Shown here one piece after another: positions 18,911-28,090 of a stretch of 64,000 bases of DNA (position 1 is the first letter of the stretch; each line of letters opens with the position of its first letter). The position numbers and the translations under genes were made by a program. The stretch lies in the NCBI GenBank assembly GCA_965197005.1, contig OZ239982.1:2170001-2234000 (forward strand), written 5' to 3'. The notes beneath the pieces are model-generated. The model did no database searches. It was not told the origin of the DNA and was given only the letters and a program-made list of their open reading frames with translations. This DNA is from G965197005 sp965197005. GTDB lineage: Bacteria; Pseudomonadota; Gammaproteobacteria; Pseudomonadales; Oceanobacteraceae.

Positions 18911-18975
18911 GTTTTAGCTGGCAGACGGTGTTGTAAGAATTATTTAGTCTCCTTACATCGCCCCTTACTCTTGAC

Positions 18976-19003
18976 TTGAGCTAATCATATTTTTCTTTAT
19001 AAT
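18976..19003 (+). promoter_or_regulatory. Candidate sigma-70 promoter for the TM2 gene pair
   Basis: TTGAGC (18976-18981), a 16-nt AT-rich spacer and a perfect TATAAT (18998-19003), 46 nt upstream of the first TM2 gene. The -35 is only a partial match. Confidence 0.45.
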
Positions 19004-19049
19004 AAATCTCGCTAACAATTAGCAACTAACATAAAAATGGGGTTCAAAT

Positions 19050-19352
19050 ATGACAACACAGCAAGTCTCGCCCAAAAGCTACGCCATTGCGGTTATTTTA
19101 TCGGGTATTTTTGGGGTAATAGGCATACACCACTTTTATTTGGGACGCTATATAGAGGGCACGCTGGATTTTGCTATGTTTGCAACCAGTTTTTACTTAT
19201 ATCTAAATGGTCATGTTGGTTGGGCAGCACTGGTGTTTGCCATTGACTCTTTGCATACCTTTATCATTACCATTATGCTATTGACGGGCTCGTTTAAAGA
19301 CGGTCAAGGGCGGCTTATTTGCTACCCTGGGCAAAAACTCAAAACTCATTAA
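19050..19352 (+). CDS. TM2 domain-containing membrane protein
   Basis: 100 aa. TM2 domain: a first helix (YAIAVILSGIFGVIGIHHFYLGRY), the short GxxHxFYLGR link, then a second helix near 45-75. The molecular function of TM2 proteins is not established. The start ATG at 19050 has GGGG 9 nt upstream. A second TM2 gene follows after 23 nt, and the pair differ clearly in sequence, so they are not a recent duplication. Confidence 0.8.
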   Translation: MTTQQVSPKSYAIAVILSGIFGVIGIHHFYLGRYIEGTLDFAMFATSFYLYLNGHVGWAALVFAIDSLHTFIITIMLLTGSFKDGQGRLICYPGQKLKTH

Positions 19353-19375
19353 ATATCACTTCTAAGGAAATTATT

Positions 19376-19645
19376 ATGACTGAACAGACTGATCACAACA
19401 CCCCTACTACAAATGATAACCCAACAGAAATTCTGTTAAGTGAAAAGGGCTTCGTACCCACTTTGTTGCTGTGCTTCTTTTTAGGCGGCTTTGGAGTGCA
19501 TCGCTTTTATGTGGGCAAAATTTTAACTGGCTTGCTAATGCTGTTTACCTTGGGTGGCTTTGGTATTTGGACACTGATTGATTTTATTATGATTGCTGTC
19601 GGCTCATTTAAAGATAAAGATGGGCTAACCATTAAAGCGCAATAG
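19376..19645 (+). CDS. TM2 domain-containing membrane protein
   Basis: 89 aa from ATG at 19376, chosen over 19319 because AAGGAA precedes it by 6 nt. The polar N-terminus (about 25 residues rich in T, N and D) is followed by the TM2 core: FVPTLLLCFFLGGFGVHRFYVGK, then a glycine-rich second helix LGGFGIWTLIDFIMI, ending in FKDKDG. It is co-transcribed with the preceding TM2 gene. Function unknown. Confidence 0.83.
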   Translation: MTEQTDHNTPTTNDNPTEILLSEKGFVPTLLLCFFLGGFGVHRFYVGKILTGLLMLFTLGGFGIWTLIDFIMIAVGSFKDKDGLTIKAQ

Positions 19646-19653
19646 GTTTAGGT

Positions 19654-20478
19654 CTATTCAAATAATAATTCAGGCGGCATCTTGGTCGCCTTTTTTATGC
19701 GCCAGCCCTGCGCTTGTATATGTTGGTTAATCACATCAATGCGCTGTTGTAATTTAGGGTGTGAGGATAACCATGTGGGCATTTCATCATTGTGCGCTTG
19801 TAACATCTGACTAAAAAAAGTGGTGCTGCCTGCAACATGCCCATAGTGCTTGGCTAATGCGTTAAGGGCTAATAAATCGGCTTGGCTTTCTTGTTCTCGA
19901 CTAAAAAATAACATGCCTACTTCACTACCAGAGCTAAACAAACCATCAAAACTACCGCTATTACCCGTCACCAGTGCATACAGTAGTTGTAGCATTGCCC
20001 CTCGTCCTAAGGACACAATGGGGTCACGCTGTTTAATATGGGCAATTTCGTGGGCTAACACCATTGCCAATGAATTTTCATCAGGCAGGTTGTTAATGAG
20101 TCCTGTAAAAATCACAATGTGCCCACCTAGGGTGGCGAAAGCGTTTTGTTCATCGGCATTAACCAGATGCACTTTGATATGAATGTTATCGGCAAGGTTT
20201 ATTTGAGCGGCGAGTTGCTCCCCTAAATTTTGTAAGTAGGCTTGCGCTTGTAGGTCTGTTTTTTCATCTTGCCAATATTTGGCAAACAGCGCTTCATAAG
20301 GACGAATGAATTTTTGCTCAGCGCTAAAAGGAACAAATACTAGGAGTTTATCGGCATAATAAATCAAACTTGCAATCAAGAAGACAAACACCACTAAAGC
20401 AATGGCAAAACGTCGTAAAAATACATTTAACTGCTCGTCATGGTTTTCTGGAAATTGATAATATTGTTGTGCAGACAA
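19654..20478 (-). CDS. M48-family membrane-anchored zinc metalloprotease
   Basis: 274 aa. One N-terminal transmembrane anchor (about 24-45) precedes an M48 peptidase domain. The zinc site is HEIAH within VLAHEIAHIKQRDP, with the third ligand in SREQESQADLLAL. It resembles BepA/YcaL/LoiP-type periplasmic quality-control proteases, but without a lipobox or TPR repeats. The upstream neighbour, a CHASE2 protein, ends 18 nt before the start and may be co-transcribed. Confidence 0.87.
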   Translation of the reverse strand: MSAQQYYQFPENHDEQLNVFLRRFAIALVVFVFLIASLIYYADKLLVFVPFSAEQKFIRPYEALFAKYWQDEKTDLQAQAYLQNLGEQLAAQINLADNIHIKVHLVNADEQNAFATLGGHIVIFTGLINNLPDENSLAMVLAHEIAHIKQRDPIVSLGRGAMLQLLYALVTGNSGSFDGLFSSGSEVGMLFFSREQESQADLLALNALAKHYGHVAGSTTFFSQMLQAHNDEMPTWLSSHPKLQQRIDVINQHIQAQGWRIKKATKMPPELLFE

Positions 20479-20496
20479 ACTGCTCTCCTTAACTGA

Positions 20497-22626
20497 CTAT
20501 AGTTCCGCTATTGGATATTCACCACGCCAATTAGCTGGCACATTAATGGTAGCTAAAGAACGAATACGCTGCCGATACATAGGATATAACTTGCTATTAG
20601 GATACTGTTCTATCAGTTTATCAAACGCCACGCCAGCAGAATACCATTTTTGTTGCAAATACTGTTTATATGCCTGTTCATAAGCAAATAACTCTGCAAC
20701 TTGATTGCTAGATTGATGTTGACGTAAACAAAGAGGTTCATAAATACGAATAAATTGATTTTTAATCGGCATAACATCTATATAGCGAAAAAGATAATTA
20801 GGTGCTGCCAAATAAATATTTTCTGATGCCAAAATGTGCGTACCATATTGCTGATTAAGCTGACTTAAATGTGAGGCAATGGTAGTGCCTTGGCCTTTAA
20901 TGCGGTAACTTTGATATTGTTTGCTGCCAAAATCGCCCACTAAAAAAGTGCTTTCATGTAAGCCAATATGCAAGCCTTGCGCTTGGGGTAATTGAATTTT
21001 ATGACGTTGTAAAAAAGCGGGTAATCGCTGATACATACCCAAAGCACAGGCGAGTGCCAATTGAGCATGCTGCGCTAATTCTATCGGCGCACCCCAATAG
21101 GCAGACAACCCTGCATAGTGATAATTAGCTAAGGTGCCTGAATGTTGCACCAGCTCTTCTGTTAACTCCGTTAACAATAAATACTGTAAGTGTTGCTGTT
21201 TATCTGCTGGCAGGTGCGCTAAAAACAATTCCCAAGGTGGATAATTAATACGCAATAAGCTCAGAGGCTTATATTCTGCTTGGGTATGATGCCAGTTTAC
21301 ATATTGCAATGTTTGAATTTGCGTTGTAGATAAACTCTGTCCAAAAATACGTTGATATGCTTGGCGTTTTTGTATCTGTACTGATTTGTGTAATCCTAAG
21401 TGCACCCCTCCCAGCAATAACACATAGAGTATTAGTATACTGGTATCAAATTGTATGCCCTGTATAAATAAGAGTACTTCAAATAAATATAAAAACATAA
21501 CCAGTATCAGGCTCAAAGCAATCAACTTCCAAGTACGCACTTTGGCAAAGAAAATGGCCAATAAGATAGCCAGCACCAGTATTGCTATTATTTTGCTCAA
21601 TTGTGCTAATTTAAGCTGCGATACAAACTGACCTTGTAATAAATTATCCACCAAGGTTGCCTGTACCTGCGTGCGACTGAGCGTTTGTTTCATTGGCGTG
21701 GTAAATTGCTGCGCTTTGTTTGGCTCTTCGGTAAGTAGCACCACACTGCCTGCCAAAACTTGCTCTTTAGCTGTATTTAAATCTGAGCTATTAATCATTG
21801 GATATAAAGTATGTGTATTGCGCGCAAAAGGAATAAAAACCTGTGCCTGATGATTGGTCATTATTTGCCGTTTAAGCAGTTTTATTTTCTCTATATAAGT
21901 ATGTTCACCTAATGTGTGGGTGTATAAATCAACTTCTGAGCGAACCTGATAGGTCATACTTAATGCCAATGACAATGCAGGAAAAAGCTGCCCCTGATAG
22001 CTTTTAAGTAAACTTGCACGGCGCAATACACCATCGGCATCGGCTGTTAAATCCAAAAAACCCGTCCCCTGTGCGGCAAGCTGTAAGGCTGGCAAGCTGG
22101 TTATATATCCTGTTTGTGGGGTCAAATTAGGTGTTTTTTGAGGCTTATCTAGTAATATGGAGTAGTTCATTACCAATTGACCTAGCTGTACGTCTTTATA
22201 TGGCAAAAAATAAAACCCCAAAATTCCATCATATTTATCTAACTTACTGGCGAGCAATTGCTGTTGGCTAATAAACTGTTGATTGGGCATTTCAATTAAA
22301 GGGGCTGTTTGGGTTTCTGCAAACACGGTATCAAATGCAACTAACGAAGCACCTTTTTGAATAAGGGTATCAAGCAAGTTGGCAATCTCACGCGGGTTCT
22401 CTAGCTGTGATTGAGGAAGACTAAAAATAACAATGCGGGTTGCTGCGGTGGTATTATGATTTGGTGCAAATTGCTGTAATTTAAAATCATAGCTATAACG
22501 TGCTAATACAGATAATTGTTGGTTATCTGAATTGATTAGCACCAGCAACATCAAAGATACCAGCAGTACCTGTACAATGAGCCCTTGCCGATTGTATTTT
22601 TTTTGTGTTTGAGAGATAGATTGCAT
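20497..22626 (-). CDS. CHASE2-domain membrane protein with degenerate class III cyclase domain
   Basis: 709 aa. One N-terminal helix (about 15-35), an extracytoplasmic CHASE2 sensor (about 40-335, with IVIFSLPQSQLENPREIANLLDTL and LVAFDTVFAE), a cluster of three helices (about 345-410) and a C-terminal region laid out like an adenylate/guanylate cyclase. The cyclase residues are gone. The first metal-binding Asp is replaced (LRINYPPW), the second, in the GD motif, is AGL (YHYAGLSAYWGAP), and the GDxVNxAxRL motif reads GQGTTIASHL. It is therefore probably a non-catalytic receptor. The ligand is unknown. Confidence 0.82.
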   Translation of the reverse strand: MQSISQTQKKYNRQGLIVQVLLVSLMLLVLINSDNQQLSVLARYSYDFKLQQFAPNHNTTAATRIVIFSLPQSQLENPREIANLLDTLIQKGASLVAFDTVFAETQTAPLIEMPNQQFISQQQLLASKLDKYDGILGFYFLPYKDVQLGQLVMNYSILLDKPQKTPNLTPQTGYITSLPALQLAAQGTGFLDLTADADGVLRRASLLKSYQGQLFPALSLALSMTYQVRSEVDLYTHTLGEHTYIEKIKLLKRQIMTNHQAQVFIPFARNTHTLYPMINSSDLNTAKEQVLAGSVVLLTEEPNKAQQFTTPMKQTLSRTQVQATLVDNLLQGQFVSQLKLAQLSKIIAILVLAILLAIFFAKVRTWKLIALSLILVMFLYLFEVLLFIQGIQFDTSILILYVLLLGGVHLGLHKSVQIQKRQAYQRIFGQSLSTTQIQTLQYVNWHHTQAEYKPLSLLRINYPPWELFLAHLPADKQQHLQYLLLTELTEELVQHSGTLANYHYAGLSAYWGAPIELAQHAQLALACALGMYQRLPAFLQRHKIQLPQAQGLHIGLHESTFLVGDFGSKQYQSYRIKGQGTTIASHLSQLNQQYGTHILASENIYLAAPNYLFRYIDVMPIKNQFIRIYEPLCLRQHQSSNQVAELFAYEQAYKQYLQQKWYSAGVAFDKLIEQYPNSKLYPMYRQRIRSLATINVPANWRGEYPIAEL

Positions 22627-22799
22627 ACGTCTTTTTAGTCGGGATTAAAAATAAATTTATATAAAACAAGCAATTTCCATGCAAACTCTAACATAAAACA
22701 ACAAATAGGTTGCGACAATGACCCTATTTATTGCAATCGAACTTGGCTATTTTATTTAAACTTTACTAATATAGTTGAATAAATAGCGGTGGAATAATT

Positions 22800-23804
22800 A
22801 TGTCTCATACAAACAAAACATCTCGTATCTATCAAGAACTGGCAGATAGGCTCGGCCCTAGTAGCAAAAAAGGCAACTGGTTAAATCTTTTTTTAGGCAT
22901 ATTAATTTGCTTAAATGTGCTTGCCATTGTACTGGAATCTGTACCCAGCTTTCACCTAAGGCATAACCTCTTTTTACTTGAGTTTGAGTTTTTTTCGGTT
23001 GTTGTATTTAGTATTGAATACCTACTTAGAATATGGCTAGCCACTGCGGATTTACCTGCCAATGCCGCTTTTTTAACTCGCTTAAAAGTGCGCTTAAAAT
23101 ACATGATTAGTCCTGCTGCTATTATTGATTTATTAAGTATTTTACCTTTTTATCTGTCATTTATTTTTGTTATAGATTTGCGTTTCTTACGCGTACTAAG
23201 GCTATTGCGTATATTTAAATTAACCCGTTATTCTTCTGCAATTAATGCCTTGTTAAATGTTCTGCGTGAAGAGGCAAGCGCTTTAAGCGCTGCTTTTTTT
23301 ATTTTGATTGTCTTATTAATTTCCGTATCCAGCGGTATTTACCTAATTGAACATAAGGCACAGCCTGATGATTTTGGTACCATTCCTGATGCCATGTGGT
23401 GGGCAATGGCAACCTTAACCACAGTTGGTTATGGCGATGTAACCCCTATTACGTCCTTAGGTAAATTTTTTGGTGGCTGCGTTACTTTAATTGGTATGGG
23501 CATGGTCGCCTTACCCGCTGGTATTTTGGCCTCTGGCTTTTCTGAGCAACTTGCTAAAAACAAACGCCGCTTTCACGACGAATTTAAAGAAATGCTCAAA
23601 GATGGCGTACTTGATGATGAAGAGAAAAAGCGACTTAAAGCCCTACAAAAAGACTTAAATTTAACCGATAAAGAGGCACGGATTTTAATGAAAATGGTCG
23701 ATTCTGATCATCATTTAGTCTGTCCTCATTGTCATAAAGACCTCATTCATCAGACAAAAAAATCCAAGGCTAAAATTAGCCTTGGTAACTCACTTAAACT
23801 TTAA
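22800..23804 (+). CDS. Voltage-gated potassium channel (Kv type)
   Basis: 334 aa with the six-helix Kv plan. S4 carries arginines or lysine every third residue (R128, R131, R134, R137, K140, R143), and the selectivity filter is TTVGYGD (207-213). The cytoplasmic tail (about 250-334) has a charged helix pair (LDDEEKKRLKAL, LTDKEARILMKM) and one CPHCHKD half zinc-ribbon. The start has GGTGG 9 nt upstream. Its last codons overlap the convergent MCP gene by 11 nt and contain a terminator for that gene. Confidence 0.92.
   Translation: MSHTNKTSRIYQELADRLGPSSKKGNWLNLFLGILICLNVLAIVLESVPSFHLRHNLFLLEFEFFSVVVFSIEYLLRIWLATADLPANAAFLTRLKVRLKYMISPAAIIDLLSILPFYLSFIFVIDLRFLRVLRLLRIFKLTRYSSAINALLNVLREEASALSAAFFILIVLLISVSSGIYLIEHKAQPDDFGTIPDAMWWAMATLTTVGYGDVTPITSLGKFFGGCVTLIGMGMVALPAGILASGFSEQLAKNKRRFHDEFKEMLKDGVLDDEEKKRLKALQKDLNLTDKEARILMKMVDSDHHLVCPHCHKDLIHQTKKSKAKISLGNSLKL
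23756..23785 (-). terminator. Terminator for the MCP gene, inside the K+ channel coding region
   Basis: CCAAGGCTAA-AA-TTAGCCTTGG is a perfect 10-bp stem with a 2-nt centre. Read on the minus strand it lies just past the MCP stop and is followed by seven T. On the plus strand it forms codons near the C-terminus of the K+ channel gene. Confidence 0.85.
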
Positions 23805-25707
23805 ACTTGCTGATTGCTTGAACTAAATTTAATGTTATTCGTTCAACTTGCTTGGCATTTTCTACACTAGCATTGGAGTTATCTAGGGTTTCTTCTGCGC
23901 CTTTTTGAATAGACTGTAAACTTTCATCAACCAGCTGCGCCGTTTTGTACTGCTCAGTGGTGGCATTACTGATGTCTTGGTTCATCTGTTTTAACTTATC
24001 AATGGCAATTAATACATCGTCTAAGAATAAGTCTACTTTATTGGAGTTCTCCAAACCAACACTGGTATAACTCACAGATTCTTGCATTAAACGGGCAGAT
24101 TGTGTGACCGAACTTTGCAATTTGCTAATAGACTCATTAATGGATTCTGTAGATTGTTGAGTCCGACTAGCAAGGGTACGTACTTCCCCTGCCACCACCG
24201 CAAAACCACGCCCTTGATCGCCAGCACGAGCCGCTTCAATGGCGGCATTTAATGCCAATAGATTAGTTTGTTCTGCAATATCTTGAATTTCTTGTAAGAC
24301 CACACTAATTTGCTGGCTTTCTGTTTGCAAACTAGCAAACGCCGTGTCTGTTTGTGCAATCGCCTCAGCAAGCTGCTCTACCGATTTAACCGCCTCTTTA
24401 ATGGAATCATTACCTTGGTCTGCCAGATTTTTTGCCTGCTCTGCGGTATCTGCGGCATCTTGAGTGTTCTGGGAAATACTTTCAATGGTTTGTGTCATCT
24501 CTGTTGATGCAGTAGCCGCTGTTTCTAACTCTTTATTTTGACGATTAGAAGAGGCGCGTGTTTGCTCAATTACCGCCACTGAATTTTGGTTACTGTTTTC
24601 CAACTCTTGTGCATTACTTGCTACCTCTTGCATAATTGACTGTACTTTCTCTGCAAATAAATTAAATGCATAAGCAAGGTGTGAAATTTCATCTTTTCGC
24701 TTACTTTTAATACGAGAAGTTAAATCGCCATCACCTAAGGCAATCTCTTTCATAGAAACAGTGATTTCTTTAATTGGACTAATAATCAAGCGTAACAGCA
24801 AAAATGCAAAAACAACGGCAATACTTAATGAAACAACCAATGCCAATAAAGATTTAATAATGGACTTATAAGATTGCCCTGCATAGTAATCACTATCTTG
24901 TAAAATCATAGCAACCCCAATGACATTACCTGAAAAATCAGTTACCGCCTTTAAAATACCACTATCTTTACTACCAAGTTGCTTACTGGTTAAAAATATT
25001 TCTTTGCCAGAGGCCACTTTTTGGTACTGTTCAAGGCTAATAGCATGAACTTTTTTTGTACCCGCAAAAAGACTGACCTTATTATCTTTAAGCTGATAAA
25101 GATTAATATCCACTTGGTATTTTTGTTTAAAACTTTGGAAAAAACTTTTATTTAATGATAATCCAAATTCCACACTACCTGTGTGCTCACCTAGGGGAGA
25201 AGAAACAGGATAAACACCACGAATACCTAAACCTGCTACTCCTTTTTCAATACCCTTAATCGCTTTTTTCTTAGCATTGGTCTCTACCACAGTTTTTCTA
25301 AAGGAAGATAAATCATCACCAAATTTGGGCGGCTTATGTACACGCAAGAAAGAATGAGCATTAGGCTCATGAAACTGAAACTGTCTAAATTGATAATTTT
25401 TCTTTAAATAATTAAAGGGAGCAACGAATAAATCGGCGAGTGCCTCTCGATTACGTGCTGCAAACTGCGTTTTTACTTCTGGAATTTCAGCCACCAAAGC
25501 GGCTAAGGTTTCAGCGGTGGTCGCTCGTGAACTTATTTCTGCCTGCATGCTTTGAAATAAACGCCTAAGCTCTCTTAATTGCGCTTCTTCAATCACAGTC
25601 TGCATCTGTGCATATAAAATAAAAACCGATAATGCCACAGCGATACTAACTGAACTAATAATACCTAAAATTAATTTTGCACGAATACTCCAAGTTAAAA
25701 AATTCAT
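23794..25707 (-). CDS. Methyl-accepting chemotaxis protein with double-Cache-like sensor
   Basis: 637 aa. TM1 is at about 10-30 and TM2 at about 283-305. The periplasmic region between them (RQFQFHEPNAHSFLRVHKP, GIRGVYPV) resembles the dCache_3 family. Next come a HAMP domain (about 305-355) and the signalling hairpin (EQTNLLALNAAIEAARAGDQ...GRGFAVVAGEVRTLA). It sends chemosensory signals through CheW/CheA to the flagellar motor. There is no C-terminal CheR/CheB pentapeptide. The ligand is not deducible. The start is supported by AGGTG. Confidence 0.93.
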   Translation of the reverse strand: MNFLTWSIRAKLILGIISSVSIAVALSVFILYAQMQTVIEEAQLRELRRLFQSMQAEISSRATTAETLAALVAEIPEVKTQFAARNREALADLFVAPFNYLKKNYQFRQFQFHEPNAHSFLRVHKPPKFGDDLSSFRKTVVETNAKKKAIKGIEKGVAGLGIRGVYPVSSPLGEHTGSVEFGLSLNKSFFQSFKQKYQVDINLYQLKDNKVSLFAGTKKVHAISLEQYQKVASGKEIFLTSKQLGSKDSGILKAVTDFSGNVIGVAMILQDSDYYAGQSYKSIIKSLLALVVSLSIAVVFAFLLLRLIISPIKEITVSMKEIALGDGDLTSRIKSKRKDEISHLAYAFNLFAEKVQSIMQEVASNAQELENSNQNSVAVIEQTRASSNRQNKELETAATASTEMTQTIESISQNTQDAADTAEQAKNLADQGNDSIKEAVKSVEQLAEAIAQTDTAFASLQTESQQISVVLQEIQDIAEQTNLLALNAAIEAARAGDQGRGFAVVAGEVRTLASRTQQSTESINESISKLQSSVTQSARLMQESVSYTSVGLENSNKVDLFLDDVLIAIDKLKQMNQDISNATTEQYKTAQLVDESLQSIQKGAEETLDNSNASVENAKQVERITLNLVQAISKFKV

Positions 25708-25816
25708 CTTTCACCTCAATGTGTTGATTGATTAAAAATCACTAATAGAACTTAGCAAATAAAGCATAGATTATTTTTAAAAATAGGCAAAAAAAATAAT
25801 AATATAAAAAATATAT

Positions 25817-27328
25817 CTAACCTAAATATCGATCAAGATTACGAAAGCCAATGGCCTCTGCCAAATGCGCTTGGGTAATATTAGGACTATTGCTTAAATC
25901 TGCCATACTGCGAGCAACGGTTAAAATACGATGATACCCCCTAGCAGAGATATTCAACTTTTCTAATGCCGCCAAAAACCAATGTTGTAAAGGTAAATCT
26001 AACGCACAAACCTGTTCTAACTGCTTGCCTTTTAACTGTGCATTGCAAAAGCCCTGACGATTAATCTGTATGGTTCTGGCTGCCAATACTCGCTCTTTAA
26101 CAGACTGACTGCTTTCTCCATCTGGTAAACTCTGTAAGGCTTGTGGACTAACAGGTGGCACCGCAACCTGTAAATCAATACGGTCTAATAACGGACCTGA
26201 GGTTTGACTTTGGTAGCGGCTAATTTGCTCTTTGCTACAGCGACAACGCCCTTTAATATCGCCATAATAACCACAAGGGCAAGGGTTCATTGCCGCAATC
26301 AGTTGAAAGTTTGCTGGATAAGTAACAGAATTATTCGCACGGCTAATGACAATGTGCCCACTTTCTAATGGCTCACGCAATACATCTAATACTTTACGGC
26401 TATATTCAGGCAGCTCGTCTAAAAACAAAACCCCATGATGGGCTAAGGATATTTCTCCCGGTTTAGGCTTGCTGCCACCTCCCACTAAAGCCACACCAGA
26501 GGCGGTATGATGAGGCGCTCTAAAAGGACGAACACGCCAATTTTTAACCCAGTCTTGTTGATTTTGACTGATAGAATAAATGGCAGCCACCTCTAAGGCT
26601 TGCTGCTCGTCCATATTAGGCAAAATACCAGACAACCGACTGGCCAACATGGTTTTACCCGTACCTGGCGGCCCTATAAATAGCAGATTGTGCTCACCTG
26701 CTGCGGCAACCTCTAGGGCTCTTTTTGCCTGTGCTTGCCCCTTTACCTCAGATAAATCAGGGGAGCTCACCTTAACCATTGGTGCAGCTAAGGTATTACA
26801 AGGTTTAGGTAAAGACTGTTGCTGATGCAAATGGGCACTGACCTCAAGCAAGTGTTTTGCCACCAATCCACAATGCCCTGCACACAAGGCAGCCTCTTGC
26901 TGATTTGCATGCGGTGCAATCAATATCCGCTGGTCTTTATTCGCTTGCAATAAACTAGGCAACACACCCGTAATAGACTGCAACTGCCCCCCTAGCCCCA
27001 GCTCACCTAAAAATTCAAACTGCGACAAAGGCTCTTTAGGCAATTGGTCTGATGCAGCCAAAATACCAATGGCAATGGCTAAATCATAACGTCCACTTTC
27101 TTTGGGTAAATCTGCTGGTGCTAAATTGACCGTAATATGCTTATCAGGAAATTCAAAATGACTATTTAAAATGGCAGAACGTACTCGGTCTTTACTTTCT
27201 TTCACTGCAGTCTCTGGTAAACCGACCAAAACCATTTTAGGCAACCCATTAGATAGATGTACTTCCACATGTACCAAAGGGGCATGTACGCCTAATTGTG
27301 CACGCGTAAAAACCTGAGCTAAAGACAT
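25817..27328 (-). CDS. comM: ComM/YifB Mg-chelatase-like AAA+ ATPase
   Basis: 503 aa, full family length. An N-terminal Lon-like fold (VEVHLSNGLPKMVLVGLP), then an AAA+ core with Walker A GPPGTGKT (219-226), and a C-terminal Mg_chelatase_C domain (YHRILTVARSMADL). The four-cysteine NPCPCGYYGDIKGRCRC segment is typical. ComM is a hexameric helicase that promotes branch migration during natural transformation in Vibrio and Haemophilus, so competence is possible here. The start has GGAG 5 nt upstream. Confidence 0.95.
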   Translation of the reverse strand: MSLAQVFTRAQLGVHAPLVHVEVHLSNGLPKMVLVGLPETAVKESKDRVRSAILNSHFEFPDKHITVNLAPADLPKESGRYDLAIAIGILAASDQLPKEPLSQFEFLGELGLGGQLQSITGVLPSLLQANKDQRILIAPHANQQEAALCAGHCGLVAKHLLEVSAHLHQQQSLPKPCNTLAAPMVKVSSPDLSEVKGQAQAKRALEVAAAGEHNLLFIGPPGTGKTMLASRLSGILPNMDEQQALEVAAIYSISQNQQDWVKNWRVRPFRAPHHTASGVALVGGGSKPKPGEISLAHHGVLFLDELPEYSRKVLDVLREPLESGHIVISRANNSVTYPANFQLIAAMNPCPCGYYGDIKGRCRCSKEQISRYQSQTSGPLLDRIDLQVAVPPVSPQALQSLPDGESSQSVKERVLAARTIQINRQGFCNAQLKGKQLEQVCALDLPLQHWFLAALEKLNISARGYHRILTVARSMADLSNSPNITQAHLAEAIGFRNLDRYLG

Positions 27329-27649
27329 AAAGACTCCATATTTATTGACCTCATCTTAAAAGCACTGTTACTGCAAGAGCCCACCGTACTTAGATTAACG
27401 TCTTTTTTATTATGTTTATTACCTTAACATTCATTAGCCACAGATACAAAATTAAGATAACGGCATTACAAGTGATTTGATGTTGCTTTCCAACACACTT
27501 ACTTAGCACCATTGACTGACGCTAAAAAAATAATAAGGCTCAATTGTTCATACCAATAGCCCGAAGATAAAAGCCATCAATAACTGCATAAATTTGATTA
27601 ACCAATTTGAACTTTTGTGATAGTCTGCAAGTTTTTTAAGGGGGCAATC
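27329..27649. other. Intergenic region between comM and the OsmC-like gene
   Basis: About 320 nt of AT-rich sequence separating divergently transcribed genes. It must hold both promoters, but I see no convincing -35/-10 pair, operator, RNA gene or repeat. An extra in-frame start for the OsmC gene at 27617 lacks a ribosome site. Confidence 0.5.
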
Positions 27650-28072
27650 ATGCAGGCAACAGTTAAATGGCTAGATGGCGTTAGTTTTGTAGGGCAATCT
27701 GGCTCAGGACACAGCGTGGTTATGGACGGCCCTGTTGAGAAAGGAGGACAAAACCTAGGCGTACGCCCTATGGAAATGGTACTAATGGGTTTAGGCGGCT
27801 GCGCCAGTTTTGATGTAGTGAGTATTTTACAAAAACAGCGTCAACAGGTGCAATCTTGCCAAGTTGTCATTAATGCCCAGCGTGCAGATGCGACCCCCAG
27901 CGTATTCACCCAAATTGAGCTGGTCTTCCAGCTTAAAGGCACAGATTTAGATGCCAATAAAGTAAACAAAGCCATTGCCCTTGCTGTAGATAAATACTGC
28001 TCAGTATCAGACATGTTACGCTTTGGTAAAGTAGAGATTACCCATCAGGTACAATTTTTACCCCAAGACTAA
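27650..28072 (+). CDS. OsmC family protein (YhfA-like)
   Basis: 140 aa from ATG at 27650, which has AAGGGGG 5 nt upstream. The two conserved redox cysteines are at C51 (GLGGCASFDVVSIL) and C117 (AVDKYCSVSDML). OsmC/Ohr proteins are thiol peroxidases, and the YhfA subgroup has no firm physiological role. In E. coli yhfA lies near crp. Here it is followed by speD after 18 nt and probably shares its transcript. Confidence 0.9.
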   Translation: MQATVKWLDGVSFVGQSGSGHSVVMDGPVEKGGQNLGVRPMEMVLMGLGGCASFDVVSILQKQRQQVQSCQVVINAQRADATPSVFTQIELVFQLKGTDLDANKVNKAIALAVDKYCSVSDMLRFGKVEITHQVQFLPQD

Positions 28073-28090
28073 TTATTTGAGGATACCATA

